Positions 8,802 through 16,564 of a stretch of DNA of 64,000 nt are shown one piece after another. Location: positions 131,715 to 195,714 of the forward strand of contig NZ_LRSE01000006.1 of assembly GCF_001634625.1 (NCBI RefSeq). Reading direction: 5' to 3'. The position numbers were made by a program, and so were the translations under genes. The notes under the pieces were generated by a model, which was not told the origin of the DNA, made no database searches, and was given only the letters and a program-made list of their open reading frames with translations. Each line of letters starts with the position of its first letter. Position 1 is the first letter of the stretch. Origin of the DNA: Croceicoccus bisphenolivorans. Lineage in GTDB: Bacteria; Pseudomonadota; Alphaproteobacteria; Sphingomonadales; Sphingomonadaceae.

Positions 8802-8915
8802 CTATAGCCCCAATCCCCGCTGTCGCCCCAACTGCCACGACACCGATCTACCTTGGACTATGCCGCTGATCTCCTTGCCAAGCTGGCGGTCGATGACCGG
8901 CCGCCACCCAACCCG
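8802..8915 (-). pseudogene. C-terminal fragment of a mobilisation relaxase (DUF3363 type)
   Basis: The minus strand reads RVGWRPVIDRQLGKEISG followed by IVQGRSVSWQLGRQRGLGL and a TAG at 8804-8802. The W-R/T-P-x-I/L-D/E-x-x-L-G-x-x-x-S-G block and the final W-x-x-G-R-x-R-x-L-G-L end are what I recall from DUF3363-containing TraI/VirD2-like relaxases of sphingomonad and xanthomonad integrative elements. Only about 35 codons remain recognisable. The same frame stays open to 9143, but the sequence there does not look like a relaxase. Together with the recombinase remnant it marks the segment as a decayed mobilisable element. Confidence 0.45.
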
Positions 8916-9694
8916 CGCAGCGCCGGTTCCATCCGCTCGCCAAGTTCCCACATGTTGGGCAAGTGGAATGACTGCTTCGCGAAGGGAAAGGCCGTTCCGG
9001 CGAAAAGCCACGTTCGCGGTCCACGAGGCTGCAACGGCTGTTGCGCTGACTGGCCAGCCCGACGGCGACTGGACCGCCGTTCGAGCAGTGCTTGAGGCTG
9101 GGGCCTGCACTCGGCTCGCCGAGGTTGCGAAGGGGGCGCGCAACGTCCGGCGTTCTCGAACACGCCACGCCGCTCCGGCAAAGCCTGTCGCAGGACTGGC
9201 GCGATACCGGCGGATACAAGAACGCGCTGGCGGTCACTCGCCAAGCGTTCGTGCAGGAGCATTTCGCGCGACCGATCACAAGCTTAAGTCGGGTGCGTGC
9301 TCCTGCTTTCTGCTGAGTGAGGATGGATGAAATCGGCCACCTCCTGTCGGCAACGTGAGTGCCGTGACGATAGGAGGGATTTAGAGGGCTATGGAGGAGA
9401 TATAGTTGTCATCATCGCTCGGCGCGGCGCACCACAACAAGGGACTGTCCCGCAGGGGCGGTCCCTTGTTGTGTTGGGTCATGCCAGATCGAAGCCCGGT
9501 TCGGAGTCGCAGGCGCATGAGCGCCGGAGAGGTGCGAAGCGCAATCCTGTCAGGTGCCAACGCGGCCGCGATAGCCGTGCCTAATGCTGGAAATATTCGC
9601 GCAAACTATCGTTCTGCCGCAATACTTGTCCACCACGGCGCTTAAGGCTCACGAGGACCTTGAAAGCGCCATCGAATTGTGATTCTGGTAAGAA
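8916..9694. other. Degenerate right flank of the accessory island, no intact gene seen
   Basis: About 780 bases without a convincing gene. Open frames up to 140-150 codons exist on both strands between 8848 and 9330, but they overlap one another and show no recognisable family motif; their composition (rich in Arg, Ser, Ala, Pro) is that of out-of-frame high-GC DNA. The stretch 9330-9420 is less GC-rich. A perfect hairpin lies at 9433-9473. The segment ends at ftsB, where core genome resumes. Confidence 0.6.
9433..9473. repeat. Perfect 13-bp inverted repeat (extended 18-bp hairpin)
   Basis: CACAACAAGGGAC at 9433-9445 is the exact inverse of 9461-9473. The pairing extends inwards to 9450/9456 with two G-T pairs, leaving a 5-base loop. 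There is no T run. It could be a terminus, a recombination substrate or a transcription stop of the decayed element. Confidence 0.7.
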
Positions 9695-10039
9695 ATGGCT
9701 GGCAACAACCTCCTTCAACTTGGCAAGCGTAGCAAGATGGCGACGACACCGCACCTGCCCAAGCGGCGGTTCGGCCGGGTTGTGGCCGTCGGCGCGCTCA
9801 TTACGTTGGGTGCGCTGGCGCTGGTCGGGCCGACGGGCGTTCGCGCGTGGAGCGATTCGGCGCGCGTGCTTGAGCAGCGCGAAACCGAGCTTGCCACTTT
9901 GCGTGCAGAGCGTGAGCGGATCGCAAATCGCGTCGAACTTCTCGACCCGTCGAACGCCGATCCGGACCTTGTCGGCGAGTTGCTGCGCAGTAATCTGAAC
10001 GTTGCGCATCCCGACGAAGTTGTCGTTCCGCGACACTGA
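9695..10039 (+). CDS. ftsB: Septum formation initiator family protein (FtsB/DivIC-like)
   Basis: A 114-residue bitopic membrane protein of the division machinery; FtsB bridges FtsL and FtsQ at the septum. A short cytoplasmic N-terminus is followed by one transmembrane helix (about residues 30-50, VVAVGALITLGALALVG) and a coiled coil (VLEQRETELATLRAERERIA). The C-terminal LDPSNADPDLVGELLR segment corresponds to the usual 'DPD-iEE-AR' motif. The ATG at 9695 is used; an ATG at 9737 would give a 100-residue protein of more typical length. Placement directly before pdhA is common in sphingomonads. Confidence 0.85.
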   Translation: MAGNNLLQLGKRSKMATTPHLPKRRFGRVVAVGALITLGALALVGPTGVRAWSDSARVLEQRETELATLRAERERIANRVELLDPSNADPDLVGELLRSNLNVAHPDEVVVPRH

Positions 10040-10169
10040 TCTCCTGAAAGTCGATCGACCTGCGGATCAACGCTTGTGATTCGTGGTCGACCGCAATTAT
10101 AGGAGCAATTGGACCGCGGGCGCCCTCCCTCCCTCTTTGCCCGCGCATCCAGGCATAGAGGTGTATCGA

Positions 10170-11255
10170 TTGGCTACCAGGAAATCGAAGGGCGGCGCGA
10201 CAGGCGCTGCCGTTACGGCTCCCACCGATAATCCCGACTTCGCCCTGCGCTCGCTGCAGGACAAATTTGAAAAACAGGGATCGTTCAAGGCGAACGACGA
10301 CGAACTGCTGAAGTTCTACGAGCAGATGCTGCTGATCCGCCGTTTCGAGGAACGTGCGGGCCAGCTGTACGGGCTCGGACTGATCGGCGGTTTCTGTCAC
10401 CTGTACATCGGTCAGGAAGCGGTTGCGGTCGGACTGCAGTCCGCATTGGCCGAAGGCAAGGATTCGGTGATCACGGGTTATCGCGACCATGGGCATATGC
10501 TTGCCTATGGCATCGATCCGAAGGTCATCATGGCCGAGCTGACCGGTCGTCAGGCCGGTATCTCCAAGGGCAAGGGTGGCTCCATGCACATGTTCAGCAC
10601 CGAACATGCGTTTTACGGCGGCCACGGCATCGTCGGCGCGCAGGTTCCGCTTGGTGCGGGCCTTGCCTTTGCCCACAAGTACCGCGGTGATGGCGGCGTC
10701 TGCATGGCCTACTTCGGCGATGGCGCGGCGAACCAGGGGCAGGTCTACGAAACCTTCAACATGGCCTCGCTCTGGCAGCTTCCGATCATCTTCGTGATCG
10801 AGAACAACCAGTATGCGATGGGCACCAGCACGGCCCGCTCCAGCGCAGAGACCGAATTCCACCGTCGCGGCACCGCGTTCCGCATCCCGGGCATGGATGT
10901 CGACGGGATGGACGTGCTTGCCGTGCGCGGCGCGGCCCAAGTCGCGCTGGAACATGTACGCGGCGGCGGCGGTCCGGTGCTTATGGAAATGAACACCTAT
11001 CGCTATCGCGGTCACTCCATGTCCGATCCGGCGAAGTATCGCACGCGTGACGAGGTCAACGAGATGCGCGAAAAGCGCGATCCGATCGAACATGCCAAGG
11101 CTGAACTGGTCGCGCGCGGCGTGGACGAGGCAAAGCTGAAGGAAATCGAGAAGGCCATCCGCGCACAGGTCGGCGAGTCGGCCGATTTCGCCGAAAGCTC
11201 GCCCGAACCGGAGATGAGCGAACTGTACACCGACGTTCTGGTGGAAACCTACTGA
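10170..11255 (+). CDS. pdhA: Pyruvate dehydrogenase E1 component, alpha subunit
   Basis: The thiamine-diphosphate-binding half of the heterotetrameric E1 that decarboxylates pyruvate and loads acetyl onto E2. Visible landmarks are the [13 protein letters not shown]-terminal helix, the [12 protein letters not shown] and GKGGSMHMF loops, the ThDP/Mg motif [12 protein letters not shown] ending in IENN, and the phosphorylation-loop equivalent [10 protein letters not shown]. The TTG at 10170, preceded by GAGGTG, gives 361 residues beginning LATRKSKGG. The frame is open back to a GTG at 10083, which has no good ribosome site. It overlaps pdhB by one base. Confidence 0.96.
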   Translation: MATRKSKGGATGAAVTAPTDNPDFALRSLQDKFEKQGSFKANDDELLKFYEQMLLIRRFEERAGQLYGLGLIGGFCHLYIGQEAVAVGLQSALAEGKDSVITGYRDHGHMLAYGIDPKVIMAELTGRQAGISKGKGGSMHMFSTEHAFYGGHGIVGAQVPLGAGLAFAHKYRGDGGVCMAYFGDGAANQGQVYETFNMASLWQLPIIFVIENNQYAMGTSTARSSAETEFHRRGTAFRIPGMDVDGMDVLAVRGAAQVALEHVRGGGGPVLMEMNTYRYRGHSMSDPAKYRTRDEVNEMREKRDPIEHAKAELVARGVDEAKLKEIEKAIRAQVGESADFAESSPEPEMSELYTDVLVETY

Positions 11256-12613
11256 TGTCTATCGAACTGAAGATGCCCGCGCTCTCCCCGACGATGGAGG
11301 AGGGCACTCTCGCCAAGTGGCTGGTCAAGGAAGGCGACGATATTTCGCCCGGCGACATCATTGCCGAGATCGAAACCGACAAGGCCACGATGGAATTCGA
11401 ATCCATCGATGAAGGCAAAGTCGGCAAGATCATGATCGAGGCCGGAACCGAAGGTGTGAAGGTCGGCACCGTGATCGCGGTGCTGGAAGGTGACGATGCC
11501 GATGCATCCGCGCCGCCGCCTGCCGCAGCGCCCGAACCGGCAAGCGAGCCTGCACCCGCACCGAAGGCGGAAAAGCCCAAGGGCGAGCCGAAGGTTGCCC
11601 GGGACCCGCAGGTTCCCGAAGGTACGAGCATGGTTTCCCTGACCGTGCGCGAAGCATTGCGCGACGCCATGGCAGAGGAAATGCGCGCCGACGACCGCGT
11701 CTTCGTGATGGGCGAGGAAGTGGCCGAGTACCAGGGGGCGTACAAGGTGACGCAGGGCCTGCTGGACGAATTCGGCTCCAAGCGCGTGATCGACACGCCG
11801 ATTACCGAATACGGCTTTGCCGGCATCGGTACCGGTGCTGCCATGGGCGGTCTGCGCCCGATCGTCGAGTTCATGACCTTCAACTTCGCGATGCAGGCGA
11901 TCGACCACATCATCAACTCTGCCGCGAAGACGAACTACATGTCCGGCGGCCAGATGCGTTGCCCGATCGTGTTCCGCGGCCCCAACGGCGCGGCCAGCCG
12001 CGTTGGTGCGCAGCACTCGCAGAACTACGGCCCGTGGTACGCCAGCGTGCCCGGACTTGTGGTGATCGCGCCATATGATGCCGCCGATGCCAAGGGCCTG
12101 ATGAAAGCCGCGATCCGCAGCGAGGATCCGGTTGTGTTCCTTGAAAACGAACTGGTCTACGGTCGCAGCTTCGACGTGCCGGACATGGACGATTGGGTCC
12201 TGCCGATTGGCAAGGCGCGTATCATGCGCGAAGGTTCGGACGTGACGATCGTTTCCTACTCGATCGGCGTCGGACTTGCTCTGGAAGCAGCCGAAACGCT
12301 GGCGGGTGAGGGGATCGATGCCGAAGTCATCGACCTGCGTACCCTGCGCCCGCTGGATACCGAAACGGTTCTGGCGAGCCTGAAGAAAACCAACCGCGTC
12401 ATCGTTGCCGAAGAGGGCTGGCCCACCTGCTCGATCGCCAGCGAAATCGCCGCCGTCTGCATGGAGCAGGGCTTCGACGATCTCGATGCCCCGGTCCTGC
12501 GGGTGACGGACGAGGATGTGCCGCTTCCCTATGCGGCGAACCTTGAAAAGGCGGCGCTGATCGATGCGTCGCGCATCGTCGCTGCCGCCAAGAAGGTTTG
12601 TTATCGCGGCTAA
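11255..12613 (+). CDS. pdhB: Pyruvate dehydrogenase E1 beta subunit with N-terminal lipoyl domain
   Basis: 452 residues, longer than a plain E1 beta (about 325). Residues 1-80 form a biotinyl/lipoyl domain with the lipoylation lysine in [10 protein letters not shown]. An Ala/Pro/Glu-rich linker (about 83-120) is followed by the transketolase-like E1 beta from [20 protein letters not shown] to the end. The lipoyl domain is nearly the same as that of PdhC at 63.6 kb, so the complex carries extra swinging arms. This fusion is known from alphaproteobacteria such as rhizobia and Zymomonas. Its start overlaps the pdhA stop (TGATG). A terminator follows at 12636. Confidence 0.97.
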   Translation: MSIELKMPALSPTMEEGTLAKWLVKEGDDISPGDIIAEIETDKATMEFESIDEGKVGKIMIEAGTEGVKVGTVIAVLEGDDADASAPPPAAAPEPASEPAPAPKAEKPKGEPKVARDPQVPEGTSMVSLTVREALRDAMAEEMRADDRVFVMGEEVAEYQGAYKVTQGLLDEFGSKRVIDTPITEYGFAGIGTGAAMGGLRPIVEFMTFNFAMQAIDHIINSAAKTNYMSGGQMRCPIVFRGPNGAASRVGAQHSQNYGPWYASVPGLVVIAPYDAADAKGLMKAAIRSEDPVVFLENELVYGRSFDVPDMDDWVLPIGKARIMREGSDVTIVSYSIGVGLALEAAETLAGEGIDAEVIDLRTLRPLDTETVLASLKKTNRVIVAEEGWPTCSIASEIAAVCMEQGFDDLDAPVLRVTDEDVPLPYAANLEKAALIDASRIVAAAKKVCYRG

Positions 12614-12635
12614 GGCTGGCGAAGCTCACAATGAG

Positions 12636-12675
12636 AAAGGCCTGCCACCGGCATTCGCGGTGGCAGGCCTTTTTC
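12636..12675 (+). terminator. Terminator after pdhB (works in both directions)
   Basis: A perfect 14-bp stem (12636-12649 with 12659-12672), a 9-base loop, and T residues to 12674. The A residues on the left arm give a T run on the minus strand too, so it can also end the convergent pilus-gene transcript. Confidence 0.9.
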
Positions 12676-12699
12676 TTTGGTGCGATTTTCTTCTGGAGA

Positions 12700-13251
12700 T
12701 CAGGCGCCCAGATCGCCACCGCCGGTGTCGGTTCCGGTGCCTGGATCAGTCCCATCGGTGGTCCCGTCGCCAGTGCCATCACCTGTGTCCGTGGTGTCGG
12801 TGGAATCCTCGCGCACCAGATCTTCAGGGATGAACAATTGCCGGGTATAGTCGATTTCCAGCACACCCCAGTCTGCAAAGCCCAGAATGTTTGGCACCGT
12901 GTAGTTCATATTGACGTCCATCTTGCGGACGCGGTCAATATCCTGCGTGGCGCTTTCGCTGACGTCGATGGTCAGCTGCGAAATTTGCAGGATGTAGGGG
13001 GGAGTCACCGCGATACTGAGTGCGGCATCCTCCATCTGTGAGGGCGTAAGGCTGTTTCGCTTCTGCGATTCAACCGCCATGAACCGGCTGATCTCTCCCG
13101 CGACGCCACGAACCGCGTTTTGCGCCTGGAGATAGAGGCCGACCTGAAGCACGCTGATCATCATCCCAATCAGAACGGGCAGCAGGAATGCCACTTCGAT
13201 GATGGAGACGCCGCGTTCGTCGTTTTTCAGGCGGTTGAGGAACGTGTTCAT
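12700..13251 (-). CDS. TadE-like pseudopilin with acidic Gly/Thr tail
   Basis: A 183-residue minor pilin-like protein of a Tad/Flp pilus or related surface system. The N-terminus NDERGVSIIEVAFLLPVLIG has the Glu-containing hydrophobic helix of TadE/TadF pseudopilins, which are processed by TadV and inserted in the inner membrane. The last about 35 residues are almost only Asp, Thr and Gly (TDTTDTGDGTGDGTTDG and similar), a low-complexity extension not usual in TadE. It is the third gene of a minus-strand operon with two more Tad-like genes. No tadA, tadB, tadC, rcpA or flp gene lies nearby, so the assembly machine must be elsewhere. Confidence 0.82.
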   Translation of the reverse strand: MNTFLNRLKNDERGVSIIEVAFLLPVLIGMMISVLQVGLYLQAQNAVRGVAGEISRFMAVESQKRNSLTPSQMEDAALSIAVTPPYILQISQLTIDVSESATQDIDRVRKMDVNMNYTVPNILGFADWGVLEIDYTRQLFIPEDLVREDSTDTTDTGDGTGDGTTDGTDPGTGTDTGGGDLGA

Positions 13252-13255
13252 CGGC

Positions 13256-13765
13256 CTACCCTATCTGTACGCTGCGTTTCACGTTGAATTCGAAGTCCTG
13301 CCCGATGCCGTAATTGGTCCACACGGGCGAATAGCTGGTCCGCAGGTAGATCACGACGAAAGTGCTGATGGACTGGCTCTCGTTCGAACAGCCATATGTC
13401 GCCTGCCGCGCGCTGTTGTTGCCACAACGGTAACGTTTGTACACCGCGACCTGGCCGACTGCCGGTTCCGAACTCGTCGTTGCGGTCAGCCCGCTGGCTT
13501 CGGCTGCATAGGCGCGCACCTGGTTGAGGGTCGCAGCGCCTTCGAGTTCTGTGGTGGGCGCGGAGGTCAGCACGATTTCCATCGAGTTCGAGGCGATCTG
13601 CTGCAGCTGTGTCTGACGCGCATACATCGCTCCGGCCTCTACCCCGCCAAGCGTGAGGCCGACGAGAGCGGGGGCGACGAAGGCCGTTTCGATGAGAACC
13701 GATGCACGATCCTCTTCGAAAAACCGGTGCGCAAAATTGGCGAGCATGTTCATGGCTGACCTCAC
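13256..13765 (-). CDS. TadE/TadG-like pilus assembly protein
   Basis: A 169-residue protein with the pseudopilin-type N-terminal helix (EEDRASVLIETAFVAPALVG, about residues 17-36). A 130-residue extracytoplasmic part contains two cysteines (YRCGN and TYGCSN) that could form a disulfide. The GTG at 13765 overlaps the TGA of the upstream gene; an ATG at 13753 is an equally possible start. It ends four bases before the next gene and sits between the larger TadG-like gene and the small TadE-like gene, all on the minus strand. Confidence 0.8.
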   Translation of the reverse strand: MRSAMNMLANFAHRFFEEDRASVLIETAFVAPALVGLTLGGVEAGAMYARQTQLQQIASNSMEIVLTSAPTTELEGAATLNQVRAYAAEASGLTATTSSEPAVGQVAVYKRYRCGNNSARQATYGCSNESQSISTFVVIYLRTSYSPVWTNYGIGQDFEFNVKRSVQIG

Positions 13766-15219
13766 GAAACAAGCCGGACGGTGCCGAGGAACACGACTTC
13801 CTCATGCGTTTGGTCGTTGGGGCAGAAGTCCGACATGTTGACCGTACCGTTCAGGTTGATCTTGTTGGCGATGATTGTCAGGCAGATGTTTGCCACGTTT
13901 GCCGTGCCGGCAAGGCTCAGTGTGCTCTTGGGCAAATAGATCGTGCCGCTGATCCATGTGGTAGACGTGCCCGCAAACTTGTTGCCCAGACCTTCACCCG
14001 AAGGATTGTAGCCTTCCGATTCCGGGTCTTCGTAAACCAGCATACCGTTGATCTTGTGCGCGAGATCTGGGTCGACGCCATATTTGTTGATCAGCGTCGT
14101 CTCCGTGATTCCCTGAAGGTTGATCTCGGTCGATTGGCCATTGTCGGACGTGCCAACCACCTTGATCCCCGCGCCGTTCGTCAGGATAAACATGATATCG
14201 GTGCCCAGCGTCTTGTAATTGCCGCCGATGTCCAGCATTCCGCCGTCGATCACGTAGATGCCGGGCTGGAACGTCGTGTCGCAAGCTACCTTGATACCGC
14301 CGGTGTGCCAGCCGGGAGTGGCGATGCCTATCTTTTTGCCGGGGCCGCCGTTGCCCTTGCCGTTGCCGACCGACGTGCAGGAATAGCTTCCGGGAGGGTT
14401 GGTCGGAACGTTGTTGATCGGCGGGACAACATCGGCAAACTGGTCGTAAAGCTGACCAAAGTTTTCGATGATAAGGTCGTCTGTGATAAGTTCGATGTCG
14501 TCATCGACGGTGCCCGCAGTCACGATAGTGCCGGCATCGATCGTGGGCGTACCATTGGCGACGATGGCGTCTTCGCCTTCCCAACCGCTGGTGCCATCAT
14601 CCTTGTCGATGCAATAGCCGTCGGTATCATAGGAAGTTACGCAGATACGCTTGGAATCCGAGAGCGCGGCAATGCCGCAGCCTGCGGTAAAGACGGGGTT
14701 GCCGTTGAATGTGATGGTACCGCCGTCATGGGGATCGACGGCCTTGAGGCATTCTGTCGTGACGAGGCCGCCGGTAAAGGCAGCTTGGCTGAATACGGAA
14801 ACAGTCGTGGCAGAGCGCGTGAAATAGCTTGTGAAGGGAAGCATCCGCGTCGCGCTCACACTGACCGAAACGGCGTTTCCAACCTCGCCCGCATAATTGG
14901 ACAGGGTAATGCTGGGCGTAGTGTTGATATCCTTTGTCACCGATTCATTTGCGTTGAATTCGGTCAGGCCGCGCTCGACGTATGTAGTGCTGTTCTGGTT
15001 GTTCGCCAGCTCCCATGCAGCGGCAATCGCGGCTTGGTCAGAGGCGAACTGCAATTCCCGTTTCCACAGATAGATCTGGGCAAAATCGACGGCGAAGCCG
15101 CCACCGCCGATGATCATCGGCGCGCCGAACGCGGCGATAAGAAGTGCGTTCGCGCCGGTATCCGCCCGGAAACGGCGGAGAAATCGCGTGGCGCGCCTGG
15201 TCGCATGGCGAAGGATCAT
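13762..15219 (-). CDS. TadG family Flp pilus assembly protein
   Basis: A 485-residue protein with the TadG-type N-terminal anchor (FRADTGANALLIAAFGAPMI, about residues 18-37) and the following WKRELQFASDQAAIAAAWEL segment typical of this family. The rest is extracytoplasmic: Thr/Asn/Gly-rich, with repeated short beta-strand-like units around residues 290-360 (FQPGIYVIDGG, MLDIGGNYKTLGTDIMFIL) that suggest a beta-helix rather than the von Willebrand A domain found in other TadG proteins. Several cysteines are present. It is the first gene of the three-gene pilus operon. Its role, probably surface attachment, is inferred from family membership. Confidence 0.82.
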   Translation of the reverse strand: MILRHATRRATRFLRRFRADTGANALLIAAFGAPMIIGGGGFAVDFAQIYLWKRELQFASDQAAIAAAWELANNQNSTTYVERGLTEFNANESVTKDINTTPSITLSNYAGEVGNAVSVSVSATRMLPFTSYFTRSATTVSVFSQAAFTGGLVTTECLKAVDPHDGGTITFNGNPVFTAGCGIAALSDSKRICVTSYDTDGYCIDKDDGTSGWEGEDAIVANGTPTIDAGTIVTAGTVDDDIELITDDLIIENFGQLYDQFADVVPPINNVPTNPPGSYSCTSVGNGKGNGGPGKKIGIATPGWHTGGIKVACDTTFQPGIYVIDGGMLDIGGNYKTLGTDIMFILTNGAGIKVVGTSDNGQSTEINLQGITETTLINKYGVDPDLAHKINGMLVYEDPESEGYNPSGEGLGNKFAGTSTTWISGTIYLPKSTLSLAGTANVANICLTIIANKINLNGTVNMSDFCPNDQTHEEVVFLGTVRLVS

Positions 15220-15339
15220 CGATTGCCCCCTTGCAAACTAACGTTCATGCAAGCGGCAAACGCCTGCACGATTATGGATACACGCGCTGAAATTACGGTG
15301 TTTCTGGTAAGCAGGTTTTGAAGGAACAGGGTTAATGAT

Positions 15340-16032
15340 GTGTTAGTGACCCATCGGTCTGACATTCGGCGCTTTTGGCGGGAAGAAGGGCAGGCGCTGA
15401 TTGCTGAATTGCCCCCGCTGGCAAGGCTTGCGGCCAGCTACGCCCCTGCGCGCTGCCGCCATCTCTGGTTCGGGTTTCTCGCCCTCGATCGCCGATTCGC
15501 GCATATCGTCGCATCCGCGCGGGAACCGATGCTGGCGCAGATGCGCCTTGCCTGGTGGCGAGAGACGCTGGGGCAGCCTGTGGCAGATCGTCCGGCGGGC
15601 GATGTGTTGCTTGGGGCACTGGCCGCTTGGGAGGATGCCGCAGTGCTTGCGGCCCTTGCCGATGGCTGGGAAGCGATGCTGGGCGAAGCGCCGCTTGATG
15701 CAGCGTCCTTCGCCTCGTTGGCCGGCGCGCGAGGCGATGTCGTGGCCGCGATTGGGCGCCTGAGTGGACATGGCGATGAGGCGCAGGCGGGATACGATCT
15801 TGGCTATCGCTGGGCGTTGGCCGATGTCGTCGCGCATCTTTCCGATCAGGAGGAGCGGCGCGCGGTGCTGGCCTTGCATCAAGGCGCAAACCGGCCGGGT
15901 TCGCCCACCCCGCGCGCGATCAGGCCTGCGGCAATCCTCGATGCCTTGGCCTCGCGGGGTCTTGAGCAGGAGACCGGGCCGACAGTGGCAGACTTTCTGA
16001 CGGCCGTGCGGATCGGAATAATCGGTCGTTGA
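15340..16032 (+). CDS. Squalene/phytoene synthase family protein
   Basis: A 230-residue, all-helical protein of the trans-isoprenyl diphosphate synthase fold. It keeps the family's RLAWWRETL motif (about residue 68) but lacks clear DxxxD substrate-metal motifs. It is shorter than true phytoene or squalene synthases (about 290-350 residues). It therefore looks like the truncated NDUFAF6-like branch, linked in other organisms to respiratory complex I assembly, rather than a carotenoid enzyme. The start is uncertain: GTG at 15340 is used and a GTG at 15346 is also possible. Not in an operon with carotenoid genes. Confidence 0.75.
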   Translation: MLVTHRSDIRRFWREEGQALIAELPPLARLAASYAPARCRHLWFGFLALDRRFAHIVASAREPMLAQMRLAWWRETLGQPVADRPAGDVLLGALAAWEDAAVLAALADGWEAMLGEAPLDAASFASLAGARGDVVAAIGRLSGHGDEAQAGYDLGYRWALADVVAHLSDQEERRAVLALHQGANRPGSPTPRAIRPAAILDALASRGLEQETGPTVADFLTAVRIGIIGR

Positions 16033-16099
16033 TGAATTGCCGCCGGCACTTTCAACGCCACATCAATCAGTTAACCTGCACTTCAACAGGAGGTAGGGC

Positions 16100-16564
16100 A
16101 TGAACCGTATGCTGGTGGGCGCGTTCGGCGCCCTTATTCTGGTGGCGATCGGGCTGTTCTGGTGGCAGGGCCGTGCGATAGAAGCGGAGGGTTTGCCCCC
16201 GCCAGAGGCTATCGCTTCGCCTGAAAGGAAAGAGCCTGAACCGCTCCCCACGGTCGAAGTTGCCGACATGCAGGGGCCGGAATTGCCGACCGCGGTAAAG
16301 ATGTCGGACGAACAGCGCCGCTTCGCGCGTTATGACATCAATCGAGACCTTATCATTACACGCAACGAAATGTTGTCCACTCGGGTGTCAGCATTCCGCA
16401 GGCTGGACAAGGACGGCAACAACCTGCTGACCTTCGAGGAATGGGCCGTCACGACAGTGACGAAGTTCGAAGGGGCGGACGCCAACGGCGATGGCAGGCT
16501 GACGCCCGATGAATTCCGCACCACCGCGCCCAAGCGCAAACCGGCGCGGCGCTGCGCCTGCTAG
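16100..16564 (+). CDS. Membrane-anchored EF-hand (calcium-binding) protein
   Basis: A 154-residue protein with an N-terminal hydrophobic anchor ([19 protein letters not shown]) and a Pro/Glu-rich linker. It then has three EF-hand loops: [12 protein letters not shown] (about 75-86), [12 protein letters not shown] (about 102-113) and [12 protein letters not shown] (about 128-139). Loops 2 and 3 keep the usual metal-binding side chains; loop 1 lacks the central glycine. It presumably faces the periplasm and binds Ca2+. AGGAGG lies nine bases before the ATG. It overlaps the convergent trmFO by four bases at the stop codons. Confidence 0.85.
   Translation: MNRMLVGAFGALILVAIGLFWWQGRAIEAEGLPPPEAIASPERKEPEPLPTVEVADMQGPELPTAVKMSDEQRRFARYDINRDLIITRNEMLSTRVSAFRRLDKDGNNLLTFEEWAVTTVTKFEGADANGDGRLTPDEFRTTAPKRKPARRCAC

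Noticed and set aside
8848-9330. Overlapping 130-156-codon frames on both strands
   Set aside because: They exclude one another, show no family motifs and have the Arg/Ser/Pro/Ala-rich make-up of non-coding frames in GC-rich DNA.
9433-9480. Integron attC-like site (GTTGGGT after the hairpin)
   Set aside because: One box fits GTTRRRY, but the opposite end (ACCACAAC) does not give the needed RYYYAAC, and no integrase or cassette pattern is present.
9543-9558. Possible attachment-site duplicate of the tRNA 3' end
   Set aside because: Only AATCCTGTC (9 bases) is identical to the tRNA T-arm/acceptor region, followed by scattered matches; this is too short to separate from chance.
13702-15321. 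539-codon frame on the plus strand opposite the TadG-like gene
   Set aside because: It is the complement of a well-supported gene on the other strand and has no recognisable domain.
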